Below are positions 26,495 through 33,861 of a DNA stretch of 64,000 bases, in pieces. Both the position numbers and the translations under genes were made by a program. Under the pieces are notes generated by a model that searched no databases, had not been told where the DNA came from, and saw only the letters and a program-made list of their open reading frames with translations. The stretch lies in assembly GCA_035411585.1 (NCBI GenBank), contig DAONTI010000005.1, forward strand, positions 1-64,000, read 5' to 3'. This DNA comes from MWDV01 sp002070715. GTDB taxonomy: Bacteria; Verrucomicrobiota; Verrucomicrobiia; Limisphaerales; MWDV01. Each line of letters starts with the position of its first letter. Position 1 is the stretch's first letter.

Positions 26495-27448
26495 ATGCAA
26501 ACCAAGACATTGTTTTCCTCCCTCCTCACTGTGGTTTTCCTGGCCGGATTCACCGGCTGCAAGCCCTCGACCGATTCATCCGATACCCCAGGCGCGGCCC
26601 GATACACCATCGGCATGAGCCAGTGCAATCTTGGCGAGCCGTGGCGCGTGCAGATGAACGCCGACGTGAAAGCCGCAGCGGACCAGCATCCGGAACTCAA
26701 GGTCATTTTCAAGGACGCCCAGAACGACACGCTCAAGCAGCGCGCGCACGTCGAGGAATTCGTCAGCGCGAAGGTGGACTTGATCCTCATCAGCCCGAAA
26801 GAGGCCGCGCCCTTGACCGAACCGGTGGCGAAAGCCATGGCCGCGGGCATCCCGGTGATTGTGCTCGACCGCGCGTTGCTGGGCGACCAGTTCACGTGCT
26901 TCATCGGGGCGGACAACGTCAAGATCGGCCGGGCGGCGGGCGAGTGGATCCGCCAGACCCTCGGCGGCAAGGGCAAGGTGGTCGAGTTGAAAGGATTGAT
27001 GACCTCCGTGCCGGGGCAGGACCGCCATCAAGGTTTCCGCCAAGGCATCGCGGGGTCGCAGATCGAAATCATCTTTGAGGCGGATATGAAGTGGCTGGAA
27101 CCAGAGGCGCGCAAGGAAATGGAATCGGCCCTGGCGCGGTTCGATCAAATTGATCTGGTGTATGCCCATAACGATCCCGGCGCGCACGGCGCGTATCTGG
27201 CCGCGCAGGCGACGGCCCGCGAGAAACAGATGAAGTTTGTGGGCATTGACGCCCTGCCGCACGAAGGCGTGGCTTACGTAAAAAAAGGCATTCTCGACGC
27301 CACGTTCCAATACCCCACCGGCGGCGCGGAGGCCGTGGCCACGGCATTGAAAATTCTGCGGGGCGAATCCGTGCCGAAAAAAATTGTCCTCGGCTCCCGT
27401 GTGTTTGATAAAGCGAATGTGGAGCAGGGCGGCCGGGAGTTGCCTTGA
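26495..27448 (+). CDS. Sugar-binding lipoprotein of ABC transporter
   Basis: 317 residues from ATG 26495. The N-terminus is a lipoprotein signal (LLTVVFLAGFTGC) with Cys 22 as the lipid anchor. The rest is a periplasmic-binding-protein fold of the RbsB family: YTIGMSQCNLGEPWRVQMNA, LILISPKEAAPLTEPVAKAM, GIPVIVLDRAL, FVGIDALPHEGVAYVKKG and ATFQYPTGG. A longer TTG start at 26450 would overlap the permease stop. It delivers an unidentified sugar to the permease encoded just upstream. Confidence 0.9.
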   Translation: MQTKTLFSSLLTVVFLAGFTGCKPSTDSSDTPGAARYTIGMSQCNLGEPWRVQMNADVKAAADQHPELKVIFKDAQNDTLKQRAHVEEFVSAKVDLILISPKEAAPLTEPVAKAMAAGIPVIVLDRALLGDQFTCFIGADNVKIGRAAGEWIRQTLGGKGKVVELKGLMTSVPGQDRHQGFRQGIAGSQIEIIFEADMKWLEPEARKEMESALARFDQIDLVYAHNDPGAHGAYLAAQATAREKQMKFVGIDALPHEGVAYVKKGILDATFQYPTGGAEAVATALKILRGESVPKKIVLGSRVFDKANVEQGGRELP

Positions 27449-27499
27449 CCCGCGGCGCCGGACCGACCCTTCCCGCTCAACTCACCCATGCGTTGACCT

Positions 27500-29146
27500 A
27501 TGACCAAGAAAGCGAAATCCCCCAAGAATAAAACCGTCCTTCTCGTTGCCAGCGGTGATTTGCGGTTGTCCGCCAATCAAGTGTGCTGGCCGGCCCAGCG
27601 CGACTTGGAGCGGGCGCTGACCGCTGCCGTTGCCGCCGAGGGTTTCAACGTTGTGCGCGCCCATCCATATAAAACCGGCGAACGACACGGATTCCTCGCC
27701 TCCCAACGCGAGGGGATCGAAGTGTTCAAACGTATTCCGCCTGAGGCCCCGCTGATCGTTGCCGAAGCGGTGTGGCAATACTCGCATCACGTTTTCCCCG
27801 GTCTGACCACGCACCGGGGACCGATCCTCACGGTCGCCAACTGGTCCGGGCAATGGCCCGGACTGGTGGGGATGCTCAACCTCAACGGTTCGCTTACCAA
27901 GGCGGGCGTGAAATACTCCACCCTCTGGAGCGAGGATTTCACCGACGATTATTTTCGGACCAAACTACGGACCTGGCTCACGACGGGTCGTTGCGCGCAC
28001 AAGACTGATCACGTCCAGCCCCTGGCCCGGATCCAGCTCAGTGCGAGCGCGCGGCGGACGGGTGAAAAGTTGGCGGCGCAGTTGCTGCGGGAGAAAGCCA
28101 TCATGGGCATCTTCGATGAAGGCTGCATGGGCATGTTCAACGCCATCATCCCCGATGACCTGCTACATCGGGTGGGTGTCTTCAAGGAACGCCTGAGTCA
28201 ATCCACGCTCTACGCGGAATCATGCACGGTGGACGACGCCGAAGCCGCCGGGGTGCGCGCTTGGATGGAACGGCGGGGCATGAAATTCCACACCGGCCCC
28301 GACGAAGCCACGGATTTGACCGACGCACAACTGCTCTGGCAGGGCAAGATGTATATTGCCGCCGCGCGGTTGGCCGATGATTTCGGCTGCGATTGCATTG
28401 GCATTCAATATCAACAGGGATTGAAAGATTTGATGCCCGCCAGCGATCTGGTCGAAGGCACGCTGAACAACACGGAGCGGCCGCCGGTGAAATCGCGTTG
28501 TGGGCGGCGGGTGTTGTTTCCGGGCCGGCCACTGGTGCATTTCAACGAAGTGGATGAATGCGCCGGCCTTGATGGTTTGCTCACGGATCGCGTTCACCAA
28601 GCGCTTGGGCAACCGGTCGAAAACACGCTGCATGATGTGCGTTGGGCGGATTGGGATCAGTCGGGCACCACGGGCGAATACGTCTGGGTGTTCGAGATCA
28701 GCGGTGCGGCGCCGCCGGCGCATTTCACCGGCGGATGGGCTGGTGCGGAGGGATTCCGGCAACCGCCCATGTATTTTCCGAAAGGCGGCAGCACCCTGCG
28801 CGGCATCGCGAAACCGGGCGAGATCGTCTGGTCGCGCATCTATGTGGCGAATGGCGGGCTGCACCTGGACATCGGCCGCGGAAAAGTCGTGGCCCTGCCC
28901 CGTGCCGAGACCGAGCGCCGCTGGCAAGCCACCACGCCGCAGTGGCCCATCATGCATGCGGTGACGTATGGCGTCAGCCGCGATCAGATGATGGCCAAGC
29001 ACCAGGCGAATCACGTCCAATGTGTCTATGCCCACACCGCCAAAGCAGCGGATACCTGTCTGATGACCAAAGCCGCTCTGGCTGCCGCGTTGGGACTCCG
29101 CGTCAACATCTGCGGCACCCGCGCGAACGGCAAACCATGGGCGTAA
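27500..29146 (+). CDS. L-fucose/L-arabinose isomerase-family protein
   Basis: 548 residues. The two-domain layout and blocks such as LIVAEAVWQYSHHVFPGL, GPILTVANWSGQWPGL, MGIFDEGCMGMFNAIIPD, DCIGIQYQQGLKDLMPASD and EYVWVFEISGAAPP suggest the fucose/arabinose isomerase superfamily, which interconverts aldose and ketose using Mn; likely metal-site Glu/Asp/His are in FDEGCMG and EVDECAGLDG. The position 50 bases after the binding protein argues that it acts on the imported sugar. The assignment is by eye and the exact sugar is unknown. Confidence 0.65.
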   Translation: MTKKAKSPKNKTVLLVASGDLRLSANQVCWPAQRDLERALTAAVAAEGFNVVRAHPYKTGERHGFLASQREGIEVFKRIPPEAPLIVAEAVWQYSHHVFPGLTTHRGPILTVANWSGQWPGLVGMLNLNGSLTKAGVKYSTLWSEDFTDDYFRTKLRTWLTTGRCAHKTDHVQPLARIQLSASARRTGEKLAAQLLREKAIMGIFDEGCMGMFNAIIPDDLLHRVGVFKERLSQSTLYAESCTVDDAEAAGVRAWMERRGMKFHTGPDEATDLTDAQLLWQGKMYIAAARLADDFGCDCIGIQYQQGLKDLMPASDLVEGTLNNTERPPVKSRCGRRVLFPGRPLVHFNEVDECAGLDGLLTDRVHQALGQPVENTLHDVRWADWDQSGTTGEYVWVFEISGAAPPAHFTGGWAGAEGFRQPPMYFPKGGSTLRGIAKPGEIVWSRIYVANGGLHLDIGRGKVVALPRAETERRWQATTPQWPIMHAVTYGVSRDQMMAKHQANHVQCVYAHTAKAADTCLMTKAALAAALGLRVNICGTRANGKPWA

Positions 29147-29943
29147 AACGCCGGACGCGGAAAAACCAACTGCCTCCGTCGCTTGTCCAGGCGCTGCGGC
29201 GCGCCTACCCGCTGATGCGGGCGCGGTTCGGCCATCTACACTGGTGGCCGGGCGACTCGCCGTTTGAAGTCTGCGTTGGCGCCATCCTCACCCAAAACAC
29301 CGCTTGGACAAATGTGGAGCGCGCCCTGGCCCGGCTCAAAGCCGTGCGTTGCCTCGAACCCCGGAAGCTGTACGCCCTGCCCGAACACCGGTTGGCCGAA
29401 TACATCCGTCCCGCCGGTTATTTCAACGTGAAAGCCCGCCGGTTACGCGCTTTTTTGCGGGTGTTGGTTGAGGATTGTGACGCCGACCTCGACCGGTTGT
29501 TTGCCGGCCCGCGCGCCGCCGTCCGCGCGCGGTTGCTGGCGATTCCGGGGATCGGCCCCGAAACCGCCGACAGCATGTTGCTTTACGCGGGGGGCCAACT
29601 CAGCTTTGTCGTTGACGCCTATACCCACAGGATCTTTGCCCGCCATCAATGGCTGGCACCCCAATTGCCATCGGCGCCGCGCGGGCGTGGACCATCCTTT
29701 CAAAAGCCAACCGCTGTGGTGGCGGAGCGGGGGAATGGCCGGCAATCCAGCGGCGTCCGGTCGTGGTACGCCGATTTGCAGGCGTTGTGCGAAGCGGCGT
29801 TGCGCCATAAAACCGGGCCGGCATTGCTGGATTACTGGCAGGATTATCACGCGCAACTCGTCCAGGTGGGCAAACATTTTTGCCGTCCCCGCGCCCCGCG
29901 CTGTGATACTTGTCCGCTGCAACCGTTATTGCCCCCGGGTTGA
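29137..29943 (+). CDS. Endonuclease III-like DNA glycosylase, atypical
   Basis: 268 residues from ATG 29137, overlapping the isomerase stop by ten bases. It is an HhH-GPD glycosylase: PFEVCVGAILTQNTAWTNVE, hairpin AIPGIGPETADSMLLYAGG, and catalytic Asp in FVVDAYTHRIFARH. Three departures from standard Nth: the catalytic Lys of the HhH motif is Glu (GIGPETAD), as in MagIII-type alkyl-base glycosylases; the Fe-S loop has Cys-x6-Cys-x2-Cys but Leu where the fourth Cys should be; and about 30 Arg/Gly/Pro-rich residues (PRGRGPSFQKP, ERGNGRQSSG) are inserted after the GPD Asp. It is probably a monofunctional base-excision enzyme, if active. Confidence 0.8.
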   Translation: MGVKRRTRKNQLPPSLVQALRRAYPLMRARFGHLHWWPGDSPFEVCVGAILTQNTAWTNVERALARLKAVRCLEPRKLYALPEHRLAEYIRPAGYFNVKARRLRAFLRVLVEDCDADLDRLFAGPRAAVRARLLAIPGIGPETADSMLLYAGGQLSFVVDAYTHRIFARHQWLAPQLPSAPRGRGPSFQKPTAVVAERGNGRQSSGVRSWYADLQALCEAALRHKTGPALLDYWQDYHAQLVQVGKHFCRPRAPRCDTCPLQPLLPPG

Positions 29944-30044
29944 TGCGGTCGCCAAGCGACGCGTGCGCAAAAGCGCGTCGCGGCTCGGACATTTCCTGTT
30001 TCCTTGCGTCCCATCTTGCCGCATCTTGATCATTGCGAATTTCT

Positions 30045-31946
30045 ATGGCGGCCAAACCAAAACACAATTACGACGAGAGCAAGATCAAGACACTGAGTTC
30101 GCTGGAGCACATCCGGCTGCGCACCGGCATGTACATCGGACGCATCGGCAACGGCAACCATTACGACGACGGTTGTTACATCCTGCTCAAGGAGGTCATT
30201 GATAACGCCATTGACGAATACATCATGGGCCACGGCAAGGAGGTCGAGATCTCGATTGACGGCACGCACGTCTGCGTGCGCGATTACGGGCGCGGCATCC
30301 CGCTGGGCAAGGTGGTGGATTGTGTTTCCCGCATCAACACGGGCGCCAAATACAACGACGACGTGTTCCAATTCAGCGTCGGCCTCAACGGCGTCGGCAC
30401 GAAGGCGGTGAATGCGTTGTCGAAAAACTTCATCGTGCGCAGCCATCGCGACGGTGAATTTGCCGAGGCGCAGTTCAAAGTGGGCAAGCTCAAGAAGGAG
30501 GATGCCGGCAAAACGCGTGAGCCGGACGGGACGTACATTGAGTTCGAGCCGGACCCGACCATTTTCAAGGATACGGAATTCAAACTGGAACACGTCGAAC
30601 GCCGGCTGCGCCATTACAGCTACCTGAACACGGGGCTGAAGTTGATTTTGAATTGGGAGGGACGCGTTCCACCACGTCCCAAATCAGATGGGGACGGCGT
30701 GGAAGCCGTCCCTCCCAGCAACGGACCGATCATTTTCCAATCGCGTCACGGTTTGATGGATTTGGTGATGGAGGATTTGTCGAGCGACGGCGGCGAACCG
30801 CTTTATCCGCCGCTGCATTACGCGAGCAAGACGTTGGAGTTCTGCTTCACGCACAGCAGCTCGCGCTACGGCGAGACGTTTTATTCCTTTGTCAACGGCC
30901 AATACACCAGTGACGGCGGCACACACTTGAGTGCGTTCCGCGAAGGTTTGCTCAAGGCGGTGAATGAGTATTGCGGCGGCAAGTTCGACGGCGACGACGT
31001 GCGCGAAGCGATGGTCGGCGCGGTGGCGATCCGACTGAAAGATCCGATGTTCGAATCGCAGACGAAGAACAAACTGGGCAACACGGAAATTCGCACCGAC
31101 CTCGTCAACAAGGTGCGCGAGGAGTTGCTGCACTTCTTCCAGCGCAACAAGCAGATCGCCGAAACCATCGTGGCCAAGGTGAAGGACACACAGGAGTTGC
31201 GGAAGGAATTGCAGAATGTGAAGAAGCTCGCACGCGAACGCGCCAAAGCCATCACGTTGCGCATCCCGCAGTTAAAGGACTGCAAGAACCATTTCGACAA
31301 GAAGAAATGCAAGGGCAAGGGCACGATGGTCTTCATCTGCGAAGGCCAGTCCGCCGCCGGCTCGATCACGAGCTGCCGCGACGTGAACAATCAGGCCGTG
31401 TTCGTGCTCAAGGGCAAGCCGCTCAACGTCTGGGATCTCAAGCGCGACGTGATGTACAAGAACGATGAGATGTACAATCTCATGCAGGCGCTCAACGTGG
31501 AAGACGGCCCGGAAGGTTTGCGTTACGAAAAGGTCATCCTTGCCACCGACGCGGACGTGGACGGCATGCACATCCGCAACTTGATGATCACCTACTTCTT
31601 CAAGTTCTTCGAACAGCTCGTGCAAGCCGGTCACGTTTATGTGCTGGAAACGCCGTTGTTCCGCGTCCGCGACAAGGAGAAAACGATCTATTGCTACAGT
31701 GAAGCTGAACGCGACCAGGCCGTGACCGAACTCGGCGGCAAACCGGAGATTACACGCTTCAAAGGCTTGGGTGAAATCAGCCCGAAAGAGTTCGCGCAAT
31801 TCATCGGCAAGGAAATGCGCTTGAGCAAAGTGGAATACGCCCCGCGCGTCGAATCCGTGCCCATCTTGAATTTCTACATGGGCAAGAACACGCCGGAACG
31901 GAAGGATTACATCATGGATCAGCTCGTCGTGCCAGTGGAGGAGTGA
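30045..31946 (+). CDS. parE: Type IIA DNA topoisomerase B subunit (ParE-like)
   Basis: 633 residues from ATG 30045. The B subunit supplies ATPase and Toprim functions of topoisomerase IV or gyrase. Seen: RTGMYIGRIGNGNHYDDG, EVIDNAIDEYIMGHG (Bergerat Glu/Asn), RDYGRGIPLGKVVD, SVGLNGVGTKAVNALS, then Toprim FICEGQSAAGSI and ATDADVDGMHIRNL, ending RFKGLGEISPKEF. Length and motif wording match ParE rather than the longer GyrB. A 64-base palindrome inside the gene adds about 23 residues (GRVPPRPKSDGDGVEAVPPS, near 205-226) without breaking the frame. No parC follows; the next features are a MITE and toxin-antitoxin relics. Confidence 0.9.
   Translation: MAAKPKHNYDESKIKTLSSLEHIRLRTGMYIGRIGNGNHYDDGCYILLKEVIDNAIDEYIMGHGKEVEISIDGTHVCVRDYGRGIPLGKVVDCVSRINTGAKYNDDVFQFSVGLNGVGTKAVNALSKNFIVRSHRDGEFAEAQFKVGKLKKEDAGKTREPDGTYIEFEPDPTIFKDTEFKLEHVERRLRHYSYLNTGLKLILNWEGRVPPRPKSDGDGVEAVPPSNGPIIFQSRHGLMDLVMEDLSSDGGEPLYPPLHYASKTLEFCFTHSSSRYGETFYSFVNGQYTSDGGTHLSAFREGLLKAVNEYCGGKFDGDDVREAMVGAVAIRLKDPMFESQTKNKLGNTEIRTDLVNKVREELLHFFQRNKQIAETIVAKVKDTQELRKELQNVKKLARERAKAITLRIPQLKDCKNHFDKKKCKGKGTMVFICEGQSAAGSITSCRDVNNQAVFVLKGKPLNVWDLKRDVMYKNDEMYNLMQALNVEDGPEGLRYEKVILATDADVDGMHIRNLMITYFFKFFEQLVQAGHVYVLETPLFRVRDKEKTIYCYSEAERDQAVTELGGKPEITRFKGLGEISPKEFAQFIGKEMRLSKVEYAPRVESVPILNFYMGKNTPERKDYIMDQLVVPVEE
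30654..30717. repeat. Palindromic element inserted in frame in parE
   Basis: The arms TGGGAGGGACGCGTTCCACC and GGCGTGGAAGCCGTCCCTCC are near-perfect reverse complements around a short AT-rich centre, giving a 64-base hairpin wholly inside the parE reading frame. It encodes a Pro/Arg/Asp-rich peptide between the conserved LNTGLKLIL and IIFQSRHGL blocks, where close relatives are expected to have only a short turn. Confidence 0.75.
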
Positions 31947-32014
31947 TGCTCCCGCTCCGCATAGGGGAAAGTCCTGGGGTGGGGTGGCTTGAACCGCGAA
32001 AGACGCGAGCAGAA

Positions 32015-32150
32015 TTTAACGCAAAGACGCAAAGACGCCAAGGAAGTAAGGCAGCAACGCGTGATGCATCAGAGCGTCAAGCTGGTGCGCGCAGAGGATG
32101 CGGCATGCTTGCTCACAGTTACCTTTGCGACTCTGCGTCTTGGCGTTAAA
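32015..32150. mobile_element. MITE-like inverted-repeat element
   Basis: 136 bases bounded by imperfect terminal inverted repeats: left TTTAACGCAAAGACGCAAAG, right end reverse complement TTTAACGCCAAGACGCAGAG. The core carries no gene. It overlaps the 3' end of the degenerate PIN-domain frame at 32069-32434, whose last codons come from the element. Length and structure fit a non-autonomous miniature element; no target duplication is clear. Confidence 0.65.
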
Positions 32151-32434
32151 TCAAATCCAGGTTCGCCTGTGCGGCCACACACGTCTGGCGTGCTCAGCGG
32201 TTTGCCTTGTTTGGCGCGCTGCTGGCGCAAGGCGGCGACCCGCGCCGAATCCTGAAAATTCAGTCCCCGCGCGAAATGCACCCGCGCCAGCGTCCGCTGC
32301 CGCGCCGCGCTGTGGCCGCGCGAGAGAAACTCCGCGTGGCTGACCGGGTTGACATGCACGCGCGTCCGCCGGGAGAACTGCTGGCCGCCGAAATACAGGT
32401 TGCCGACGAAACTGGTATCCGCGTAAAACTTCAT
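32069..32434 (-). pseudogene. Degenerate VapC-like PIN toxin ending in a MITE
   Basis: The frame opens MKFYADTSFVGNLYFGG, the typical PIN-domain first strand with catalytic Asp 6, and its ATG overlaps the stop of the preceding antitoxin frame by four bases, the usual antitoxin-toxin arrangement. After about 20 residues the sequence departs from PIN consensus, the later acidic motifs are missing, and the last third (DLTPRRRVAKVTVSKH) is read from the MITE. It is unlikely to be an active RNase. Confidence 0.5.
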
Positions 32435-32631
32435 CGGGCCCGCCCCTTTCTCATCGCCTCTACCACCCGGGATCCGCGCCGACCCAAACGCTCCAAGTCC
32501 GCGTTCAATTGCGCCAGTTCGGCCTCCGTCAGTGCCGGCGCGGCGGGCGCCACCGCCGGGCCGTCCACACCGGCGCGCAACTCCCGCTCAGACCGGATGA
32601 GCCGACTGGCATTAGCGATCTGCTTTTTCAT
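32431..32631 (-). CDS. Small antitoxin-like protein
   Basis: 66 residues, ending SRVVEAMRKGRAR, with an acidic helical middle (LTEAELAQLNADLERLGRRG). Its stop overlaps the start of the PIN remnant at 32434 (ATGA), which marks it as the antitoxin of that pair. Its first 20 bases overlap the end of the VapB-like gene at 32612-32797, so the N-terminus may be a fusion product; the true start is uncertain. Confidence 0.5.
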   Translation of the reverse strand: MKKQIANASRLIRSERELRAGVDGPAVAPAAPALTEAELAQLNADLERLGRRGSRVVEAMRKGRAR

Positions 32632-32797
32632 CGCGGTAGATGCGCTTCAACTCTTTGACAAACGCGGGCTCGGACAGCGGCGGAAAAACGTGCGTCTTGA
32701 TTACGTCGCTCCAAGTGTCGCCGGGCCGTTTCCGGCTGCGGAGAATCCGGTAGGCTTCGATGTCCACCGTAATCGTGACTCGTTTACGCTTCTTCAT
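32612..32797 (-). CDS. VapB-like antitoxin, complete copy
   Basis: 61 residues: MKKRKRVTITVDIEAYRIL, then RKRPGDTWSDVIKTHVFPPL and EPAFVKELKRIYRDEKADR. The basic N-terminus, the ITVD strand and the RPG-(E/D)-S/T-W-S-D-VI block are typical of small antitoxins paired with PIN toxins. Its own toxin is not downstream; another antitoxin frame is. Its ATG overlaps the stop of a truncated PIN frame (ATGA). The first half is duplicated at 33005-33118. Confidence 0.65.
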   Translation of the reverse strand: MKKRKRVTITVDIEAYRILRSRKRPGDTWSDVIKTHVFPPLSEPAFVKELKRIYRDEKADR

Positions 32798-32829
32798 GCA
32801 CGCAATTTGCACGCTTCCGTCGCCAACAG
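32716..32829 (-). repeat. 114-bp duplication, copy 1
   Basis: Identical to 33005-33118 except for three substitutions, in direct orientation. It covers the first 27 codons of the VapB-like antitoxin and the last 11 codons of the PIN fragment before it. Confidence 0.9.
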
Positions 32830-32907
32830 GGCCCGAAGCCGCGCGGGAGGAACTTCCGGCATCGTCACAGCGTTCGCCCAAGGGGCGGTATCCAGGAGGT
32901 AGCGCAT
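32794..32907 (-). pseudogene. Truncated PIN-domain toxin (MRYLLDTAP type)
   Basis: 37 codons: MRYLLDTAPWANAVTMPEV, then RALLATEACKLRA and stop. The opening is the first strand and catalytic Asp of a common PIN toxin family normally about 130 residues long. It starts inside the stop of the preceding antitoxin frame (TGATG) and is cut where the 114-bp duplicated segment begins. Too short to be an RNase. Confidence 0.65.
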
Positions 32908-33086
32908 CAGTAGTTATCCCCCCATTCATTCCTGGGCACGGGCGCGGTGGAGAGCGGCCGGCCCTTGGCCAGATGCTTGCCGGCGCCCACAAACGCGCGC
33001 GGCTTGTCGCCGGGCCGTTTCCGGCTGCGGAGAATCCGGTAGGCTTCGGTGTCCACCGTAATCGTGACTCGTTTACGCTTCTTCAT
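32907..33086 (-). pseudogene. Chimeric antitoxin: VapB N-terminus joined to another antitoxin C-terminus
   Basis: 59 codons. The first 28 (MKKRKRVTITVDTEAYRILR, RKRPGDK) repeat the VapB-like antitoxin of 32612-32797. The sequence then switches abruptly to GAGKHLAKGRPLSTAPVPRN, which looks like the tail of a different antitoxin. Its stop overlaps the ATG of the MRYLLDTAP PIN remnant, so the tail belongs to that module. The frame is a recombination joint between two modules, although it could still be translated. Confidence 0.55.
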
Positions 33087-33118
33087 GCACGCAATTTGCA
33101 CGCTTCCATCGCCACCAG
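33005..33118 (-). repeat. 114-bp duplication, copy 2
   Basis: Direct repeat of 32716-32829 with three substitutions. Here it joins the end of the MIPVVFDAN PIN remnant to a truncated VapB-like start. Confidence 0.9.
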
Positions 33119-33190
33119 ACAAGCGTGCGCTTCACCATGCCAGCCCGCGCCGCTGACGATCACGTTGGCATCGAACACCACCGGAATCAT
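33083..33190 (-). pseudogene. Truncated PIN-domain toxin (MIPVVFDAN type)
   Basis: 35 codons: MIPVVFDANVIVSGAGWHGE, then CLVAMEACKLRA and stop. The start is the first strand and Asp of the PIN family toxins that begin MxRVVFDTNVLVSA. Its ATG overlaps the stop of the upstream 90-residue gene (ATGA). It ends in the same EACKLRA codons as the other truncated PIN because both run into the 114-bp duplication. Confidence 0.65.
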
Positions 33191-33459
33191 GGCTGCCACT
33201 TCTCCTTGAGCATCTGCCGCCGGACGCGCCGGGCGGTGGCCACAATGTCTTTCACCGGTTCGGGGCCGGGCGGCGCGCCCTGGATGGCGTCGGCCAGAAA
33301 TTTCACATCCGCGTCAATCTGGGCCTGGCGCCGTTGCCGGCGCAGTTTGGAGAAGGAGGCGCTGGCGGTGCCAGAGCCGCCCTCGCGAATCTCCGCCTTC
33401 GCAAAATCCGACAACACCGGTGCCAGCGGTTGGTTGTCCAAGGTGACTTTAGCTTTCAT
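33187..33459 (-). CDS. Probable antitoxin, unknown family
   Basis: 90 residues with a basic helical C-terminal half (KLRRQRRQAQIDADVKFLAD, KDIVATARRVRRQMLKEKW). No DNA-binding motif is clear. It is assigned as an antitoxin because its stop overlaps the start of a PIN toxin remnant by four bases and its first codons overlap the end of a Phd-type antitoxin by eleven. Its toxin is reduced to 35 codons, so it may now act alone or on a related toxin elsewhere. Confidence 0.5.
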   Translation of the reverse strand: MKAKVTLDNQPLAPVLSDFAKAEIREGGSGTASASFSKLRRQRRQAQIDADVKFLADAIQGAPPGPEPVKDIVATARRVRRQMLKEKWQP

Positions 33460-33691
33460 CCAGGGCGGTCAGCGGATGGTCTTTGGCTTTGCCGGCCCGG
33501 GCGCGGCGCACGGCTTTCATCGCCTCCGGGTTGGCGAGAATTTCCATTTGCTCCAATAATAATTGCATCCGCGCCCGCGGCACCACGAACGCCACCACTT
33601 CGCCGTTGCGGGTGATGGGCGTGGTTTCCTTGCGGCGGCACACGGCGGGAAATATCGCCTGTCCCTTGCTCACACTCAACGTAGTTTTCAT
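33449..33691 (-). CDS. Phd/YefM-type antitoxin
   Basis: 80 residues from ATG 33691: MKTTLSVSKGQAIFPAVCRR, TTPITRNGEVVAFVVPRARM, then an acidic helix LLLEQMEILANPEAMKAV. The PITRNGEVVAFVVP strand is the Phd/YefM signature. No toxin of its own follows; the next frame is another antitoxin-like gene. Such orphan antitoxins can neutralise homologous toxins from incoming plasmids. Confidence 0.7.
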   Translation of the reverse strand: MKTTLSVSKGQAIFPAVCRRKETTPITRNGEVVAFVVPRARMQLLLEQMEILANPEAMKAVRRARAGKAKDHPLTALDES

Positions 33692-33725
33692 GTCAAAAAC
33701 TGCGTAGCGCACAATCTCGCCGGGA

Positions 33726-33806
33726 TCAATCCCGTATCCAAACGTGCCGGGTGTGCGGGGTATCGTGATACACCGCCACCAGCCAGTTCGCGTCGGCAAA
33801 GGCTAT
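33726..33806 (-). pseudogene. Truncated PIN-domain toxin (FADANWL type)
   Basis: 26 codons, IAFADANWLVAVYHDTPHTR and a stop six codons later. FADANWLVA is a PIN first strand with the catalytic Asp. The start codon position is ATA, so translation is doubtful. The preceding frame ends with an antitoxin-like tail (RARPKVSAADFQRRLAPE, stop at 33803) overlapping it, again the antitoxin-toxin arrangement. Confidence 0.5.
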
Positions 33807-33861
33807 TCGGGGGCCAGGCGTCGTTGGAAGTCGGCCGCCGAAACCTTCGGCCGGGCGCGTT

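Noticed and set aside
28642..29136. Upstream extension of the endonuclease III frame into the isomerase gene
   Set aside because: Low-complexity shadow of the isomerase; homology begins at ATG 29137.
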